A stretch of DNA of 64,000 nucleotides from Natronorubrum sediminis (GTDB lineage Archaea > Halobacteriota > Halobacteria > Halobacteriales > Natrialbaceae), in the NCBI RefSeq assembly GCF_900108095.1, contig NZ_FNWL01000005.1, forward strand, positions 181,056-245,055, in the 5' to 3' direction. Below are positions 17,826 through 26,596 of this stretch, in pieces. The translations under genes were made by a program, and so were the position numbers. A model generated the notes under the pieces. The model saw only the letters and a list, made by a program, of their open reading frames with translations, was not told where the DNA came from and searched no databases. How positions within the stretch are numbered: position 1 is the first letter of the stretch; the number at the start of each line of letters is the position of its first letter.

Positions 17826-18985
17826 TGCTGAGAACACCTCTGTCGCCGTCTCCACTGACGCGACCGGTGCAGGCGAAACTGCGTACACGTCCGAGACGGT
17901 TTCGAACGTGTTCGAAGCCCACACTGGCCACACTGCCCGAGACGTCTACACTGTGTACACCGTTTCAGCGGTCCACACCGTCTGCGCGGTTCGAGCGGTG
18001 TGGGAGGCTCAGACGATCCACGAGTAGGCTGGGGTCCGGCCAACGGTAGATGGTTGGGCGAGTTGGACCGTCCAACGCGTGTGAACGGTTCGAACTTCGC
18101 ACGCCGTTCGAGCTGTGTACACAGTGTACAAGTTCTACACGGTGTAGAATGTGTGCAACGGTTCCAACTACGATCCGGGTGGGATCTGGTCGTCCAAATA
18201 CGGTGACGTGAGCCCGCATACCATCTTCGCTGTGTACACAGTGTGAACATCGTTCGGTAGTCGCTAGATTGTGAGCGCGTGGACACGGCGAGTGTCACGT
18301 CTATCATCCGACCATCGTGACTTAACAGTAGCGGAACGTTTACACATTTCACACATTCCACACAGTTCACCGAGGAGTAGGCCGAGGGAGTGTTTAGACA
18401 GTGTACAATGTGTGAACTGTTTGGACTACGGTCGTACGAAGGAGCGTGAGCCTCGAGAGAATCGAAGACAGCCTACAGCGTTTAGAATGTTTGAGCAGTT
18501 CACACAGTGTGGGCCGTTTTCGAGGTTGACAACGTCCAAAGCGTGGGGACAGTGAAAACGGTTCGGTGCTCGAGCCCACCCCAATCAATACGTTGCCCAC
18601 CCGATCCAACTATACAGTGTACACCGTTCAAACGGTGTGGGCATTTCTCGAAGTGTGCACCCTGTAGACGGTGCAGACGGTATCCACTGTACACGAATCG
18701 TACAATGTCGATACAGTGTGAGTGACTCAAGTCGCGTACACAGCAACAGTAGTTGCCACAGTGCACACAGTGTACACAGTTTGAATCGTGTGGATAATGG
18801 GCACTGTGTAAACAGTCTGCTCGAACGAGGGGCGAGACGAGAAACGTACTCGAGTCGAGTGACTCACAATCACAGCCGCGGAACCGTCTGGAATGTAGTG
18901 ACGGTGTGGGCGGTGTAAACGGTATGAACATTCTACACAGTGTGGACAGTAACGTTGGAACGCACCGCAAATCGATTGCAGACGC
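17826..18985. repeat. Array of degenerate 9-bp direct repeats, centromere-like
   Basis: About 1.16 kb of noncoding DNA composed mainly of 9-bp units starting with GT, consensus near GTGTACACA (core TGTACA is palindromic). Examples: gtctacact, gtgtacacc, gtttcagcg, gtccacacc from 17944; gtgtacaca, gtgtacaag, ttctacacg, gtgtagaat from 18115; gttgccaca, gtgcacaca, gtgtacaca from 18752. Units are head-to-tail with no spacer. The phase is unbroken from 17881 to at least 18006 (14 units), from 18070 to 18168 (11), from 18338 to 18436 (11), from 18471 to 18578 (12), and from 18617 to 18823 (23 units). The first two blocks and the block at 18232 are in phase with each other. The array begins at the parA start codon and ends near the divergent HerA-type gene. 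Partition centromere is the inferred role. Confidence 0.85.
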
Positions 18986-19037
18986 CCGAAATTGATCACG
19001 ACTCGAGGCCAATATTCAAGGTCCAGTATTCGAAGAG

Positions 19038-19051
19038 TACGTATATATGAT
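19038..19051 (+). promoter_or_regulatory. TATA box of the HerA/DUF87 gene
   Basis: GTATATATGATCATA at the right edge of the repeat array, about 40 bp before the GTG start, with GAGGTGA as a plausible ribosome site directly before the start. The distance fits an archaeal promoter with a short leader. Confidence 0.55.
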
Positions 19052-19081
19052 CATATCGCACGCGGAACGAGAGGTGAGTCG

Positions 19082-20785
19082 GTGAGCGACCAGCGGGAAA
19101 TCCTCGTCGGCGAGACGGCCGACAGTTCGGATCTTCAACTTCCAGTCGTCGAACTTCTGACTGGCCGCGGATTCGTTACCGGGAAATCTGGTTCCGGGAA
19201 GTCCAACACGGCGTCGGTGATCGCCGAAGAGTTGCTCGAGGCGGGATTTCCACTTCTCATCGTCGACACGGACGGCGAGTACTACGGGCTAAAAGAGGAG
19301 TACGAGATGCTCCACGCGGGAGCCGACGAAGAGTGTGACATCCAGATCGGCCCGGAACACGCCGAACAGATGGCGACGCTGGCACTCGAGGAAAACGTTC
19401 CCGTCATCCTCGACGTGTCGGGGTACCTCGACGAAGACGTCGCAGACGAACTGCTCCGGAAGATCGCCCGGCAGTTGTTCGTCAAAGAAAAGAAGATGAA
19501 AAAGCCGTTTCTCCTAGTCGTCGAGGAAGTCCACGAGTACATTCCGGAGGGTGGGGGCGTCGGCGAAACGGGGAATTTGCTGATCAAAATCAGTAAGCGC
19601 GGACGCAAACACGGGCTGGGAATTCTCGGCATCAGTCAGCGCCCGGCGGACGTCAAGAAGGATTTCATCACCCAGGCGAACTGGCTCGTCTGGCACCGGC
19701 TGACGTGGGACAACGACACGAAAGTCGTCGGCCGAATCATCGATACCGAGTACTCCGAACTCGTTTCGGATCTCAACGACGGACAGGCGTTCGTCCAGAC
19801 GGACTGGACCGAGCGGGACGTGCGAAAGGTCCAGTTCCGGCGCAAGCGAACGTTCGACGCCGGTGCGACACCCGGACTCGACGACTTCGAGCGGCCGGAA
19901 CTCAAGTCGGTCTCCGATGCACTCGTCGGTGACCTCCAGCACATCTCCGAACGAAAGGAACGCGAGGAAAATCGGGTCGTCGAACTCGAGAACGAACTCG
20001 AGAAGAAAGAAAAACGGATCGAGACCCTCGAGGACGAACTCGAGTCGGCACGGGACGTCTCCAGTGCGGCGAAGCAGATGGCAGACGCGCTGACGCGAAA
20101 GGAGACGATGCAGACCAAACTCGGTGGTGGCGGGAACGACGAAGAGATGCGTCGGTTGCACGAGGAGATCGTCGACCTCGAGACCGAGCGAGACGAACTC
20201 GCAGAGACGGTCGAAGCGCGCGAGGAGCGAATCGAAACGCTCGAACAGACGCTCGAGTCTCGAACGGACGCGGTGGAACGACTCCGCGAGGCGAACGACC
20301 ACTTACAAGATCGCGTGCGCGACCTCACGCACAAACGCGAGCGCAGCGAGCAGGTGGCGAACGCCGAGACGGACGGGGCCGAGTCGGAGATCGTGTTGGC
20401 AGATGGCGACGACATCGAATTCGGGTACACGTCGGTCGAGCCCCAATCGAGCGCGGACGACCCCGAGGAGATCACCACTGCGACGCCACCGGAACCACCC
20501 GAAGCGGTCTTCGAAGGCGAGTGGATCGACGAGACGCTCGATCGAGTGGCCGATCAATCGCAGTGTTCGGTGACGACGGCTCGCCGGGCGCTCGTCGTGT
20601 TGGCTCGAGAGGATCCACTCGAGTCGAAAACGGTCGCCAGTGCGGTCGGTCGATCGACGGTTGCAGTCCAGGGGATGCTCTCTGAGTTGCGAACCGAAGG
20701 GCTACTCGATCGGCCGGCGGAACGAACCTACACGCTCAGTACGGACGTTCGGTCGAAACTGCACACGATGGCGAGCGAGGAGTAA
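19082..20785 (+). CDS. HerA/DUF87-type ATPase with coiled coil and C-terminal winged helices
   Basis: 567-residue protein. The N-terminal 290 residues are a HerA/FtsK-like ATPase: Walker A GKSGSGKS (34-41), a Walker B LLVVEEVHE (Glu148-Glu149), and ISQRPADVKK, the sensor region common to archaeal HerA and DUF87 proteins. Residues about 300-430 are a long coiled coil with heptads of Glu, Leu and Arg. The last 100 residues contain two predicted helix-turn-helix-like repeats. No NurA nuclease is next to it, so it is not the usual HerA-NurA resection pair. It is divergent from parA across the repeat array. A link to DNA translocation or segregation is possible but unproven. GTG 19082 has a good ribosome site. 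An ATG at 18992 would fall within or before the promoter. Confidence 0.83.
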   Translation: MSDQREILVGETADSSDLQLPVVELLTGRGFVTGKSGSGKSNTASVIAEELLEAGFPLLIVDTDGEYYGLKEEYEMLHAGADEECDIQIGPEHAEQMATLALEENVPVILDVSGYLDEDVADELLRKIARQLFVKEKKMKKPFLLVVEEVHEYIPEGGGVGETGNLLIKISKRGRKHGLGILGISQRPADVKKDFITQANWLVWHRLTWDNDTKVVGRIIDTEYSELVSDLNDGQAFVQTDWTERDVRKVQFRRKRTFDAGATPGLDDFERPELKSVSDALVGDLQHISERKEREENRVVELENELEKKEKRIETLEDELESARDVSSAAKQMADALTRKETMQTKLGGGGNDEEMRRLHEEIVDLETERDELAETVEAREERIETLEQTLESRTDAVERLREANDHLQDRVRDLTHKRERSEQVANAETDGAESEIVLADGDDIEFGYTSVEPQSSADDPEEITTATPPEPPEAVFEGEWIDETLDRVADQSQCSVTTARRALVVLAREDPLESKTVASAVGRSTVAVQGMLSELRTEGLLDRPAERTYTLSTDVRSKLHTMASEE

Positions 20786-20802
20786 CGCTGGGATGCGAAC
20801 GA

Positions 20803-21912
20803 CTAGTGCAACTGTTCACCGACGACGTCGATCGACGTCGGATCGATGTGCTGGTGGACGGGAAGGACCACGACCTCACTGGCGAGTCGAGATGACAGTT
20901 CGTAGGTGGGGTCGTTTTCGACGGTACTCGAGAGTCGCGGCCAGGTGTGTGCGCCACCGACGCCGGCTTGCTCGAGCGTGTCGAGGAGTTCTTGTGGGTT
21001 CGGCGTTCGAACCGGGAACACCTGCGGGCAGAGTCCATCTGAAAGCGACTCGAAGAGGACGTCGACGTCGGATCGGTGATCGAACAGTCGGAGCCAGGCC
21101 CGGTAGTTCGCCCGCCGAGAAGCGCGGATCGAGTCGGGGTTCGCCTTCTCGATGACGCGTGCCGAGAGTTTCGACATGGTCGTTTTGCTGGCTTCGTAGC
21201 GGGCGCTCGGATTCGGACTGACCGACGAGTGACCCGCGACGAGCGTATCGACCGACCGTCGCACGACGGTGCTCTTATTGAGCAAATCGAGTGCGAACGA
21301 CTTGGCGATGAACTGGTAGTCGGACAACCGAAACGTCTCGGAAACGCCAGCGAGCGAGGACGGTTCGAGCGCGTCGGCGACGGCGTCGGTATTACAGTAG
21401 AGCACCGAACCGTTCGGAATCGGGAGGATCTTCCAGAGACTCGTGATGCCGAGGTCGCCGCGAGTACCGAGTAATGTTCCATTGTCGACGCTCAGCGGCG
21501 CGTGGGCGTTGTCGTCGATGTGATAGCAGTCGTACTCTTCGAGCAACGCGGTGAACTCCTCGAGTCCCGGTTGTGGGAACCCGAAGTAGTTGACCGACAT
21601 GACTGCGGCCGTCTCGTCGTCGAGGCGCCGTTCGACGTCGGCAAGATTCGGTGCGAGGGTTTCCTCGAGTCGGTAGTATCTGATCTCGAGGCCGAGTTCC
21701 TGAAACGGCTCGCAAACGGCGTCTGGAAGGTACGCCGGGATGAGCACGTTTTCGCCGGGTTCGACGAGTCCGGCGAGTCCGTCGCGGAGGGCAGACTTCC
21801 CAGAGCCGTAGGGCGTCATCGCGTTCGCGTGGTGGTTGAGGAAGGACTCGATACCGGCCGGTCGGGGCTCAGAAAGCGACCAGACGAACAACGATGGGCT
21901 CTCACTGATCAT
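20803..21912 (-). CDS. DegT/DnrJ/EryC1-type aminotransferase
   Basis: PLP-dependent enzyme of the sugar aminotransferase family, 369 residues from ATG 21912 (a GTG 15 bp upstream is also possible). TPYGSGKSALRDGL near residue 33 is the substrate/PLP loop, HIDDNAHAPL has the Asp pairing with the pyridine nitrogen, and TSLWKILPIPNG contains the probable PLP lysine near residue 161. Such enzymes add an amino group to keto-sugars for glycans. It overlaps nothing and is divergent from the phosphatase-family gene, but together with the following two genes it looks like a small surface-glycan group. Substrate unknown. Confidence 0.8.
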   Translation of the reverse strand: MISESPSLFVWSLSEPRPAGIESFLNHHANAMTPYGSGKSALRDGLAGLVEPGENVLIPAYLPDAVCEPFQELGLEIRYYRLEETLAPNLADVERRLDDETAAVMSVNYFGFPQPGLEEFTALLEEYDCYHIDDNAHAPLSVDNGTLLGTRGDLGITSLWKILPIPNGSVLYCNTDAVADALEPSSLAGVSETFRLSDYQFIAKSFALDLLNKSTVVRRSVDTLVAGHSSVSPNPSARYEASKTTMSKLSARVIEKANPDSIRASRRANYRAWLRLFDHRSDVDVLFESLSDGLCPQVFPVRTPNPQELLDTLEQAGVGGAHTWPRLSSTVENDPTYELSSRLASEVVVLPVHQHIDPTSIDVVGEQLH

Positions 21913-22139
21913 CTGTGTACCATCCACGAGAGTATGTGTCTACCAACACAGTTTCCGGATCGAGAACTAGACGAAGAGGGGTTTAGTGATTTGGACGTTA
22001 CTGGTGGTTGGACGGGCGAAAGGCAATGATTACTGATAACGGGTAGGTGTCGCTTTTGTTCGGCAACACAACGACAGTCACGGCTTACATGAAAACAACA
22101 GTCAAATAACAAAAACGGGGTGGGATGTCATAGACGTGT

Positions 22140-23765
22140 ATGGACGATTCGACGGACGACAGAGACATGCAATTACTGGTAATTGGACTCGATGCTGGCT
22201 GCCGGTCGATTCTCGACCCGCTGTGTGAAGACGGGAAGATTCCAACGCTGGCGGACCTCATCGACCGAGGGACCAGCGGCCCGCTCGAGTCACAGATCCC
22301 ACCGTGGACGGGCAGCGCCTGGCCGTCGATGTACACGGGGAAGAACCCCGGCAAACACGGCGTGTACGATTTTCTCTCTTTCGACGGCTACGAGTGGGAC
22401 GTGGTGAACGCGACCTACGTTCGAGAACGACCGGTCTGGGAATTATTGAGCGAGCACGGCCTCTCGAGCGTCGTCGTCAACGTGCCGGTGACGCACCCGC
22501 CCCGGGAGTTCAACGGGGCCCTCATTCCGGGGATGACCGCGCCGGAAGACCCACCGTGTCACCCTGAGGGGATCCTGGAGGACGTCAAACTTGCGTGCGA
22601 CGACTACCACGTCTACCCACAGAGTACGGACGCGCCGGAGCAATCCATCGAGGGCTACGAACGGACGATCGAGTGCCGAGGTGAGGCGTTTCAGTACCTC
22701 TGCCGGCGGGAGAATCCCGACTTCGGTTTCGTGCAGTTCCAGCAGACGGACACCGTGTTCCACGAGCGACCGGGTGACAAAGCGGCGATCGAAGCCGTCT
22801 ATCAGGCCGTCGACGAACAGGTGGCAGATATCCTCGAGACGACCGATCCGAAGAACGTGCTCGTCGTCAGCGACCACGGAATGGGCAAAATCACGGGAAC
22901 GGAGTTCCGCGTCAACGAGTTCCTGCGGGATCACGGCTACCTCGAGGCCAAGAAAGGCGGTGAGGGGATGCCCAACTGGTCGAAATCCTGGGAGAACGAC
23001 CTCCTCGAGGGAGAAGACGCCGGCAATCACGACGATGGTTCCCTCGCGACCGTCATGAACGTCGCCGCGAAGGCTGGGATCACGACTCAGCGAATCGCGA
23101 ACGCACTCGATACGGTCGGACTCAAGGAACCGATCGGGAGACGGGTGCCCAACGAGATGATTCGTGCGGCGAGCGAGCAAGTCGACTTTCCGGAGTCGAA
23201 AGCCTACGTTCGCTCGAAGAGCGAACTCGGCATCAGAATCAATCTCGAGGGGCGAGAGCCAAACGGGCAGGTGGCATCCGCTGAGTACGACGAGGTTCGC
23301 CAGGAACTCATCGACTTGCTCTCGGACGTGACGACGCCCGACGGCGAGGCGATGTTCGAGGTCGTCGCACCACGGGAACTGTACTTCGACGGACCACATC
23401 TCGAGGACGCCCCGGATATTCTCACCGTCCCGGACGACTTCGACAACGCGATCGTCGCCGACGTCGGGATGGACCACTTCGGCGAGCCGATGGAGCCCTG
23501 GAACCACAAGCAAACCGGGTTCGTCGCGGCGACGGGTGAGGACTTCGAGGAGGGGGTCCCGCTCGAGGAGGCGACAATTTTCGACGTCGCACCGACGATC
23601 TGTACGTTGTTCGACGTGCCGATCGACGTCGAAATGGACGGCATTCCACTGCCAGTCGTCGAAGGGAGTACGGAGGAATCGTATCCGGATTACGAACCGG
23701 ACCCGATCAGTGTGACCGACGACGACGCGGTCGAGGACCGGCTTTCCGATCTGGGGTATCTCTAA
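22140..23765 (+). CDS. Alkaline-phosphatase-superfamily hydrolase/transferase (type I phosphodiesterase-like)
   Basis: 541-residue member of the alkaline phosphatase superfamily, close to nucleotide pyrophosphatase/phosphodiesterases. Metal-binding IGLDAG is at 15-20 (Asp18). PPWTGSAWPSMYTGKNPGKHGVYDF near 54-78 contains the nucleophile Thr or Ser and the conserved GKxPxxHG turn. VVSDHGMG near 244 and a late His complete the zinc sites. It may act on phosphodiester or phosphonate groups of sugars or lipids. No signal peptide is visible, so it is cytosolic. ATG 22167 (MQLLVIGLD) is an alternative start. A related enzyme occurs at 45955. The FemAB-like gene starts 2 bp after the stop, so they form an operon. 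Confidence 0.85.
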   Translation: MDDSTDDRDMQLLVIGLDAGCRSILDPLCEDGKIPTLADLIDRGTSGPLESQIPPWTGSAWPSMYTGKNPGKHGVYDFLSFDGYEWDVVNATYVRERPVWELLSEHGLSSVVVNVPVTHPPREFNGALIPGMTAPEDPPCHPEGILEDVKLACDDYHVYPQSTDAPEQSIEGYERTIECRGEAFQYLCRRENPDFGFVQFQQTDTVFHERPGDKAAIEAVYQAVDEQVADILETTDPKNVLVVSDHGMGKITGTEFRVNEFLRDHGYLEAKKGGEGMPNWSKSWENDLLEGEDAGNHDDGSLATVMNVAAKAGITTQRIANALDTVGLKEPIGRRVPNEMIRAASEQVDFPESKAYVRSKSELGIRINLEGREPNGQVASAEYDEVRQELIDLLSDVTTPDGEAMFEVVAPRELYFDGPHLEDAPDILTVPDDFDNAIVADVGMDHFGEPMEPWNHKQTGFVAATGEDFEEGVPLEEATIFDVAPTICTLFDVPIDVEMDGIPLPVVEGSTEESYPDYEPDPISVTDDDAVEDRLSDLGYL

Positions 23766-23767
23766 CG

Positions 23768-24781
23768 ATGGCTATCGAAGTGACGACACTCGATCCACGA
23801 ACCGACGCAGACGAGTGGAACCGCTACGTCGAGCGATCAGCTGGAACGAACCCGTTCTTTCGGGCGGAAGCACTGCGGCTTCAGGCGGATGATACGGGAT
23901 CCGACGTCCACCTGCTGGCCGGCTTCAAAGGCCAGGAATCCGTCGGACTGTTTCCGGTCTTCGAATACGCGAAGGGGCCGATTACCGGCGTCTTCTCGCC
24001 AGCGCCACACTCGTGGTCGTGTTATCTCGGCCCGGCGATGGTCAACGTCGACAAACTCAAACAGCGAAAGGCCGACCGACGAACGAAACGGTTTCTCGAC
24101 GGCTGTCTCGAGTGGATCGATCGCGAGATTTCGCCGCTGTACACGAAGTTCGTCGCCTCGGCGGAGTTCGACGACGTTCGGCCGTTCATCTGGAACGGCT
24201 ACGACGTGAAACCGGGGTACACGTACATCGTCGACCTCGAGGGGTCCGAGGAGGACCTCTTGAATCGTTTCAGCAGTGACGCGCGGAGCAACGTGCGCAA
24301 CGCCGACGAAGACGCCTACGTGATCGAAGAAGGAACGAACGACGATGTCGAACGGATCGTCGAACAGGTGGCAAATCGGTACGAAAGCCAGGGCCAATCG
24401 TTCAGACTGACGCCGGAGTTCGCCCGCTCGGTGCACGAGCAACTCCCCGACGGCGCGATCCGACCGTACGTTTGCCGCGTCGACGGCGAGTTCCTCGGTG
24501 GGATTCTCATCGCCGAATCGAAGACGACACGCTATCGCTGGCAGGGTGGCGTCAAGCCCGACACCGAAGTCGACTTGCCGATCAACGACCTCCTCGACTG
24601 GCACGCGATGCGAGACGGGCTACGGGACGGCCTCGAGACGTACGATCTCGTCGGGGCCGGCGTCCCGAGCATCAATCGCTACAAGGCGAAGTTCAACCCG
24701 CGACTCGAGACGCACTACGAAATTACGTCGGGAGCGTTCGGGGTGGACTTCCTCGTCGATCAGTATCAAAAACACCGCTAG
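23768..24781 (+). CDS. FemAB/GNAT-like acyltransferase
   Basis: 337-residue protein with two tandem GNAT-like halves of the FemAB type. Characteristic segments are NPFFRAEALRLQADD near 28, GLFPVFEYAKGP, the middle region DLLNRFSSDARSNVRNAD, YVCRVDGEFLGGILIAESKTTRYRWQGG, and GVPSINRYKAKFNPRLETHYE near 302. Such enzymes transfer aminoacyl or acetyl groups, in bacteria to cell-wall peptides. In archaea they sit in surface-glycan clusters. Start ATG is 2 bp after the phosphatase-family stop. Donor and acceptor are unknown. Confidence 0.82.
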   Translation: MAIEVTTLDPRTDADEWNRYVERSAGTNPFFRAEALRLQADDTGSDVHLLAGFKGQESVGLFPVFEYAKGPITGVFSPAPHSWSCYLGPAMVNVDKLKQRKADRRTKRFLDGCLEWIDREISPLYTKFVASAEFDDVRPFIWNGYDVKPGYTYIVDLEGSEEDLLNRFSSDARSNVRNADEDAYVIEEGTNDDVERIVEQVANRYESQGQSFRLTPEFARSVHEQLPDGAIRPYVCRVDGEFLGGILIAESKTTRYRWQGGVKPDTEVDLPINDLLDWHAMRDGLRDGLETYDLVGAGVPSINRYKAKFNPRLETHYEITSGAFGVDFLVDQYQKHR

Positions 24782-24839
24782 CGTCGAGAACTGGCGGCGA
24801 GAAACGTACTCCGAGCGTCCCAAGTTCGTCGTCGCAGTC

Positions 24840-25124
24840 TTACTCGTCGATACGATACTTCGACTGGCGAGCGTCGGCCAGCGAAACCCGACTGGCGACG
24901 AGGGCTTCGCTCTCGAGTTTGCCGAGTGCGTAACGGACGGTCCGCGGGCAGAGGCGGGACTCGGTTGCGATCTCCTCTTGGGTCATCGAGCCCTCGTACT
25001 CGAGGACCTTATAGACCAGTTTCGAACTCGGCGGAAGCTCGGATAACGGAGTTGGGTCGGCTGCGTCGGTGGCCTCCCCATCCGCGTCTGTCTCGAGTTC
25101 GGAGTCGGATCCGGTTGCGCTCAT
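24840..25124 (-). CDS. Winged-helix (MarR/TrmB-like) transcriptional regulator
   Basis: 94-residue DNA-binding protein. After an acidic tail of about 25 residues, the HTH core is LPPSSKLVYKVLEYEGSMTQEEIATESRLCPRTVRYALGKLES with the recognition helix at CPRTVRYAL, followed by wing residues VASRVSLADARQSKYRI. Proteins of this type are frequent, short, single-domain regulators in haloarchaea. Converges on the FemAB-like gene. Target unknown. Confidence 0.84.
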   Translation of the reverse strand: MSATGSDSELETDADGEATDAADPTPLSELPPSSKLVYKVLEYEGSMTQEEIATESRLCPRTVRYALGKLESEALVASRVSLADARQSKYRIDE

Positions 25125-25282
25125 CGGCCACCTCCGTGACTCCCACCGCCGATACGTGAGGGTGGAGAACGGGTCGGTAGACGCCGCGTCGATGCTGGTG
25201 ACCGTCGGTGCTGCTCGCTCGAGGACGGATCGCGCTGGGACAACGTCGCTGTAAGCATTCTCGCGGGTGACTATGTGAGCGG

Positions 25283-25570
25283 TTCGTATATACGATGTCG
25301 ACAGTTCAACGAAATAGGACGTGACTAACGCGACTTCACCAGCCGTCTACGGGTGAAGGAACGGGGAGAAGATTGTACTGAATGGGGAAGGAGTGAGCTC
25401 GAGGCGAGCAGACGCGGACTCGAGACGGGGCGGGTCGGGTTAGGGGGATTGGGATCGGTTGGGCCGTTTGGTATCAGGGTACAGTAAGTGGCCAACGAGA
25501 GAACCAAGTGGGGACTGGCGAGTGGACTCGCACGGGCCCCGATTAGTTCACCGGTGGGAGCAGCCACCGG
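25283..25570 (+). ncRNA. Candidate structured noncoding RNA (three strong hairpins)
   Basis: A 658-bp gap between regulator and zinc-ribbon gene has no convincing reading frame but does contain a promoter-like CGTATATACG at 25285-25294 and three perfect hairpins. They are CTTCACC (25334-25340) pairing with GGTGAAG (25352-25358); GCGAG-TGGA-CTCGC (25518-25531) enclosed by GGGG/CCCC (25510-25513 with 25537-25540); and CCGGTGG-GAGCAG-CCACCGG (25551-25570). The strand between them is purine-rich. I do not recognise RNase P, SRP or tRNA signatures. The TATA is palindromic and could also serve the regulator on the minus strand. Confidence 0.35.
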
Positions 25571-25782
25571 AGAAGCGACGGAGTGGAGGTGACGACGCTG
25601 GCAAACGGAGTTGCTACCGTCCGAACGACCGCGAGGGACGGAGACGAGCGGTCGCCGGCATGGGAGAGCAGCGTCGTCGTAATCGCGAAGCGGGACCGAC
25701 GACACGTATTCGCGGATTACCAGCGTCGGCGGGATCGATCACAGCGGTGTCACGTCAGGGACTCTGTACTGTCAGGAGGACG
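25571..25782. other. Remaining noncoding DNA before the zinc-ribbon gene
   Basis: Open frames here read antisense through the small zinc-ribbon gene and lack family features. No gene is supported. Confidence 0.45.
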
Positions 25783-25995
25783 CTATCGGGATTCCTTCGG
25801 GATGAAATCGGACGTTTTCATCTCTCGGTACGTCGCACAGTCGGGGCAGGCGTGGACCACGTCACGATTGTCGCCGAACACGCGGGAAAATTGTCGGGTG
25901 ACCTGGTTCCCACAGTTGACACAGCGTGGGGAGGTCGTTTGTTGGCCAGACATCATCGGCGTCCACTTCGCGTCGGTTGGTTCCGTCGACATCAT
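25783..25995 (-). CDS. Small zinc-ribbon protein (DUF7563-like)
   Basis: 70-residue haloarchaeal zinc-ribbon. CVNCGNQVTRQFSRVFGDN and HACPDC supply two Cys-x2-Cys knuckles about 23 residues apart, with the RVFGDNRDVVHACPDC arrangement seen in the DUF7563 group. ATG at 25995 (another three bases later) is about 27 bp downstream of a TATA-like TATAGTAAAT on the minus strand, which suggests a leaderless transcript. Function unknown. Confidence 0.75.
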   Translation of the reverse strand: MMSTEPTDAKWTPMMSGQQTTSPRCVNCGNQVTRQFSRVFGDNRDVVHACPDCATYREMKTSDFIPKESR

Positions 25996-26016
25996 CAATT
26001 CGTAACCACAGAAGGG

Positions 26017-26028
26017 TATTTACTATAG
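26017..26028 (-). promoter_or_regulatory. TATA box of the zinc-ribbon gene
   Basis: Minus-strand CTATAGTAAAT centred about 27 bp before the ATG. This is the normal distance for a leaderless archaeal promoter. Confidence 0.5.
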
Positions 26029-26596
26029 ACCGCATAATCTGCTTCCGGCCGGATTCGTTCTTGCCTCGAGTGTGAGTAGCAGGTGATAAAAACGAAATCG
26101 AGAATGACCGCGTTACCCCCACGATCTGCGGAAATTCAATATTTCTATCCAGTAATGGTTCGTTTGAGCCCGCGTAGCTACCGAAGGCTAAGCGAACACC
26201 CCCACCACTCTGGGCTCGGTAGCGAAGACGAATTTCACACTCGCGTTCGAGGCGAGAACCCGTGGCGATTGCAAGTGTTGTTCTTACGTGTATGACTATT
26301 GTTAGCACGTTTGGAGAGGGTCGATTGAACGATTGACACACCACGCGACACTCTCCGGAACAACTTCCGACTCGAACGGTCGAGTCACGGTCGGGACCCG
26401 ACGCGACCAACGGATCCGAAGCCATGGGGGGAGTTTCGGTTCCGACGGCGTCGGTGACTCCTTCCCGGCGGAATCAACGAGCAAACGATCCGTGTAAAAC
26501 AGTTGTACGCGATCCGAACGTCCTGCGAAACAGTAGCGATAGGCGTGTTACCGTTTCACTCGTTCCACCCTCTCCCATATTCGTGTTGGCGAACCC
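26029..26596. other. Noncoding stretch downstream of glmS
   Basis: No supported gene. It holds an inverted repeat GCTACCGA (26177-26184) / TCGGTAGC (26216-26223) with GAGCCC/GGGCTC close by, which could form a stem of moderate stability. Confidence 0.45.

Noticed and set aside
18500..19012. Open frames across the repeat array that encode tripeptide-like runs such as TVY-TVP and TVY-TVC
   Set aside because: The 9-bp period automatically gives three-residue repeats in open frames. Frame shifts between blocks, absence of a shared frame along the array and no start or ribosome site argue against a protein.
25459..26028. Plus-strand open frames overlapping the zinc-ribbon gene
   Set aside because: Arg-rich, no family features, and they run antisense through the Cys-x2-Cys gene, which has its own TATA box.
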